Source: Parasediminibacterium sp046546515 (GTDB lineage Bacteria > Bacteroidota > Bacteroidia > Chitinophagales > Chitinophagaceae). From it: a stretch of DNA of 64,000 nucleotides. Of this stretch, positions 61,874 to 64,000 are shown in pieces. Both the position numbers and the translations under genes were made by a program. The stretch is from assembly GCF_046546515.1 (NCBI RefSeq), contig NZ_JBKHKJ010000017.1:1-64000 (forward strand). The letters run 5' to 3'. How positions within the stretch are numbered: position 1 is the first letter of the stretch; each line of letters starts with the position of its first letter. The notes below the pieces were generated by a model that did not search any database, was not told the origin of the DNA, and worked only from the letters and a program-made list of their open reading frames with translations.

Positions 61874-62392
61874 CTATTTATAGATCTCATCTGAAATTAA
61901 ATGAGTTTGCGGAAAAATTGATATACTATCTGTTGTACTTAGCTTTACATAGTCATTAATTGTATTTTCTGTAAGTGTTCCAAAAAACCAATTTTTTATT
62001 AATTCTAAAGAGACATCCGCACTATTACGTGTAAGAAAAAGAGAAATAACCAATTCTTGCACTTCAATCCCGTCACCAGATGAAGTTATTGCTATGTTAA
62101 CCTTATCTATCCAAGCATCAATAAGTTTTATCTCATTGAAGTTTTTTATTTCCATAGGATCCTCTTGAATTATTCGTAGTGCTTTACTTTTTGTAGTATC
62201 ATAATAACTAAATATAGGATTTCCATCATAAAAACTAAAGCCTAATTCATTTTTATTTTTTATAAATTGAGATTTGGCTGAAATTTTTTCTTGCAAAATT
62301 TTCTTTAATTTTTTGCTCCAAAATCCAACATTAAGGTTATAAATATTTTTTTTAATTAAAAATTGATTATAAAGCAATATATCATTTTCCAT
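61874..62392 (-). CDS. Hypothetical protein, second gene of a pair
   Basis: A 172-residue soluble protein not recognised; start MENDILLYNQFLIKKNIYNL. Lys/Asn/Ile-rich, mostly alpha/beta, with a stretch AWIDKVNIAITSSGDGIEVQ. AT-richer than neighbouring housekeeping genes, which suggests acquisition. The upstream gene overlaps its start by 11-20 bp. Two starts are possible (62401 or 62392). Confidence 0.6.
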   Translation of the reverse strand: MENDILLYNQFLIKKNIYNLNVGFWSKKLKKILQEKISAKSQFIKNKNELGFSFYDGNPIFSYYDTTKSKALRIIQEDPMEIKNFNEIKLIDAWIDKVNIAITSSGDGIEVQELVISLFLTRNSADVSLELIKNWFFGTLTENTINDYVKLSTTDSISIFPQTHLISDEIYK

Positions 62393-62705
62393 TTTCGGCA
62401 TTTTTTAATGTTACAAAAGCGATACCAGAATTTACTTCTATATCTATTCTTATTGCTCTATTTTGCAAATCATTCGAGAAACTTTTCTTTAATGGCCCTA
62501 CACCTTCAAAAGGGCATTTCATCACAAAATTCCTCGCCTTTCCTAATGCTAATATACGCTGATCTAATTCATTTGGGCTAAGTTGTAATGTTAAATCTCT
62601 AAGCAAATCTAAAGCAGTCCCTTTAAAAAGAGTATCGTCTGTTGCCCATGGCGATGATTTTTCTAAGCCATTACCTTGAGCCTGAAACCTCCCTCTATTT
62701 TTCAT
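62382..62705 (-). CDS. Hypothetical protein, first gene of a pair
   Basis: A 107-residue protein, MKNRGRFQAQGNGLEKSSPW, then LFKGTALDLLRDLTLQLSPNEL, MKCPFEGVGPLKKSFSN and RAIRIDIEVNSGIAFVTLK. The GRFQAQG opening and RIDIEVxSGxAF end remind me of C-terminal modules of secreted toxin-like proteins, but I cannot name the family. Translationally coupled to the next gene, so a toxin-immunity-like or other two-component unit is possible (inference). Confidence 0.6.
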   Translation of the reverse strand: MKNRGRFQAQGNGLEKSSPWATDDTLFKGTALDLLRDLTLQLSPNELDQRILALGKARNFVMKCPFEGVGPLKKSFSNDLQNRAIRIDIEVNSGIAFVTLKNAENGK

Positions 62706-62756
62706 AATTACATTAAAATTATATTAACTATGTTATACTGATTACTATTAATTTTT

Positions 62757-63764
62757 CTACCCTATTAACCCCGCCTTTCTACTTATCTCTAACATCCTAA
62801 CAATTGGCTTCTTTGCGGCTATACGCAGGTTCTCATCCATGGTAATTTCTGGTAATTCGTATTTCATGCACAAATAAAGCTTTTCTAGCGTGTTTAATTT
62901 CATGTAAGGACAATCATTGCAAGCGCAATTATTAGTCGGTGGTGCAGGTATAAAGGTCTTATTTGGGGCATCCTTCTGCATTTGGTGCAGTATACCTGTC
63001 TCCGTAGCCACAATAAAGGTATTTGCAGGGGATGTAGCGGTGTATTTAAGTATCTGTGTGGTACTTCCAATAAAATCAGCTATCCGCAACACAGCTTCCT
63101 CACATTCGGGGTGTGCCACTACTTCCGCTTCCGGGTGGCGTATCTTTAGTTTGATTATTTTCTCCAGGCTAAATATCTCATGCACCATACAAGCACCGTT
63201 CCATAGCAGCATATTCCTGCCAGTCTTTTTATTTAGGTAGCCGCCTAAGTTTTTGTCTGGGGCAAAGATTATCTTTTGCTCCTTAGGTAAACTCTCTATA
63301 ATCTTCTCTGCATTGCTGCTGGTACAGATAATATCGCTCAATGCTTTTATCTCCGATGTGCAGTTGATGTAGGATATCACTAAATGGTCGCTATGCTTCT
63401 CTTTAAAGGCTTTAAACAAGTCTGCCGGGGCAGAATCAGCCAAAGAGCAACCTGCCTTTAAATCGGGCAGCAGTACCTTTTTTGAGGGATTGAGTATTTT
63501 GGCTGTTTCGGCCATGAAGTGCACACCCGCAAATACAATCATATCTGCATTGGTGCTTTGCGCTTTTTGCGCCAGCCCAAGGCTATCGCCTATATAGTCT
63601 GCCACGTCTTGTATATCCGACTCCTGGTAATAGTGCGCCAGCACAATGGCATTTTTTTCTTTCTTCAATTTTTCAATCTCCGCAAACAAATCAATCTGTG
63701 CATCTACTTCCAGATTCAGGTATCCGTTTTGTTCCAGTTGTTCCGTGGCTTTGCTAATGTTCAT
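62757..63764 (-). CDS. nadA: Quinolinate synthase
   Basis: A 335-residue [4Fe-4S] enzyme condensing iminoaspartate with DHAP to quinolinate in de novo NAD synthesis. VLAHYYQESDIQDVADYIGD near 41, VHFMAETAKILNP, and cluster Cys106 (LKAGCSLAD), Cys192 (GACMVHE) and the CACNDC group at 280-285. nadB and nadC are not in the window. Confidence 0.96.
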   Translation of the reverse strand: MNISKATEQLEQNGYLNLEVDAQIDLFAEIEKLKKEKNAIVLAHYYQESDIQDVADYIGDSLGLAQKAQSTNADMIVFAGVHFMAETAKILNPSKKVLLPDLKAGCSLADSAPADLFKAFKEKHSDHLVISYINCTSEIKALSDIICTSSNAEKIIESLPKEQKIIFAPDKNLGGYLNKKTGRNMLLWNGACMVHEIFSLEKIIKLKIRHPEAEVVAHPECEEAVLRIADFIGSTTQILKYTATSPANTFIVATETGILHQMQKDAPNKTFIPAPPTNNCACNDCPYMKLNTLEKLYLCMKYELPEITMDENLRIAAKKPIVRMLEISRKAGLIG

Positions 63765-64000
63765 AACTCAGGTAATAATTAAATAATAATAAGGTATTTA
63801 TATAACCAACTACTACTATTACGGGTGTGGATATCGGGATAACTTACTTATCCCCAGTGTGCGAAGGTAATTATCTATCGGTTATCCACGTCAATCCACA
63901 TTGTTGCTGTATGATGTATTCCTTTTGTAGCAAGCATTGTGATGGCTTTTTAACAATGGTGTATTTATTTGAGCAGTTTGTACACATAACTAACTTAACA
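63765..64000. other. Possible replication origin region with DnaA-box-like sites
   Basis: Upstream of nadA. Four near matches to TTATCCACA within 75 bp: TGTGGATAT (63826-63834, reverse, 8/9), TTATCCCCA (63848-63856, 8/9), TTATCCACG (63882-63890, 8/9), CAATCCACA (63892-63900, 7/9). The window ends before any AT-rich unwinding region or dnaA gene can be judged. Confidence 0.4.

Noticed and set aside
1..64000. tRNA or rRNA genes
   Set aside because: Looked for T-arm signatures such as GGTTCGAATCC in all gaps; none supported. The GGTTCGCC at 38067 is the loop of a terminator.

Overview
The window looks like a chromosomal segment of a Bacteroidetes bacterium, most likely of the Chitinophagaceae/Sphingobacteriia type. 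Evidence: a fused LpxC-FabZ enzyme, DUF4290, DUF4271, DUF6089 and DUF2723 proteins typical of this phylum, a split transketolase, and repeated -7 boxes of the form TAnnTTTG (Bacteroidetes sigma-factor consensus), including the canonical TTTG-N19-TACATTTG before rplS. No rRNA, tRNA or CRISPR array was seen.

Layout. 0.2-9 kb: cupin, DUF4290, FeoB, MerC, SCO1 and a giant DUF2723 membrane protein. 9-18 kb: a YHYH lipoprotein pair, a PAS histidine kinase coupled to an unusual REC-CRP regulator, a beta-lactamase-fold hydrolase, a frameshifted HEFGH protein and a ComEA-like protein. 18-20.7 kb: lipid A genes lpxC-fabZ and lpxA. 20.7-22.5 kb: an AAA ATPase overlapping a PD-(D/E)XK-like protein, a candidate defence pair whose ATPase has a frameshift in an A7 run. 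22.5-26.3 kb: operon of a BamA-like protein, DUF4271 and a HemD-like protein. 26.5-29.4 kb: LolD, YkuK-type protein, SDR, and an ISAs1 remnant. 29.4-34 kb: an accessory region with repeats, a secreted protein, GNAT and a BNR-repeat protein. 34-39 kb: recA, DUF6089, pdxH, hemH. 39.4-45.1 kb: hemA, hemC, hemD, hemE, hemF, interrupted by a decayed DUF1016 gene. 45.4-53.5 kb: rplS, tatA, tatC, gatA, lytic transglycosylase, MOT1-type transporter, fabG, a secreted PepSY-like protein. 53.7-64 kb: transketolase C-subunit, a GH18-CE4-GT2 fusion, nadD, feoA, ybeY, mnmG, nadA. Two perfect parS-like palindromes lie before mnmG, and DnaA-box-like sequences lie at the window end, so this end may be near the replication origin.

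The most unusual content is non-coding. Five intergenic elements (14.1, 29.5, 30.0, 37.0, 51.1 kb) each carry an array of 11-bp imperfect tandem units whose consensus differs between elements. Three also carry a 57-bp palindrome with arms ATCCTATATGGGGGAAAT, and two are bounded by about 20-bp terminal inverted repeats. A further dispersed repeat (arms like GCCACGAAGGCACAAAGG) occurs about fifteen times. A 30-bp-arm palindrome is inserted in frame inside hemC. Genes work together mainly as tetrapyrrole synthesis, envelope biogenesis (lipid A, LolD, BamA-like, Tat) and NAD synthesis.
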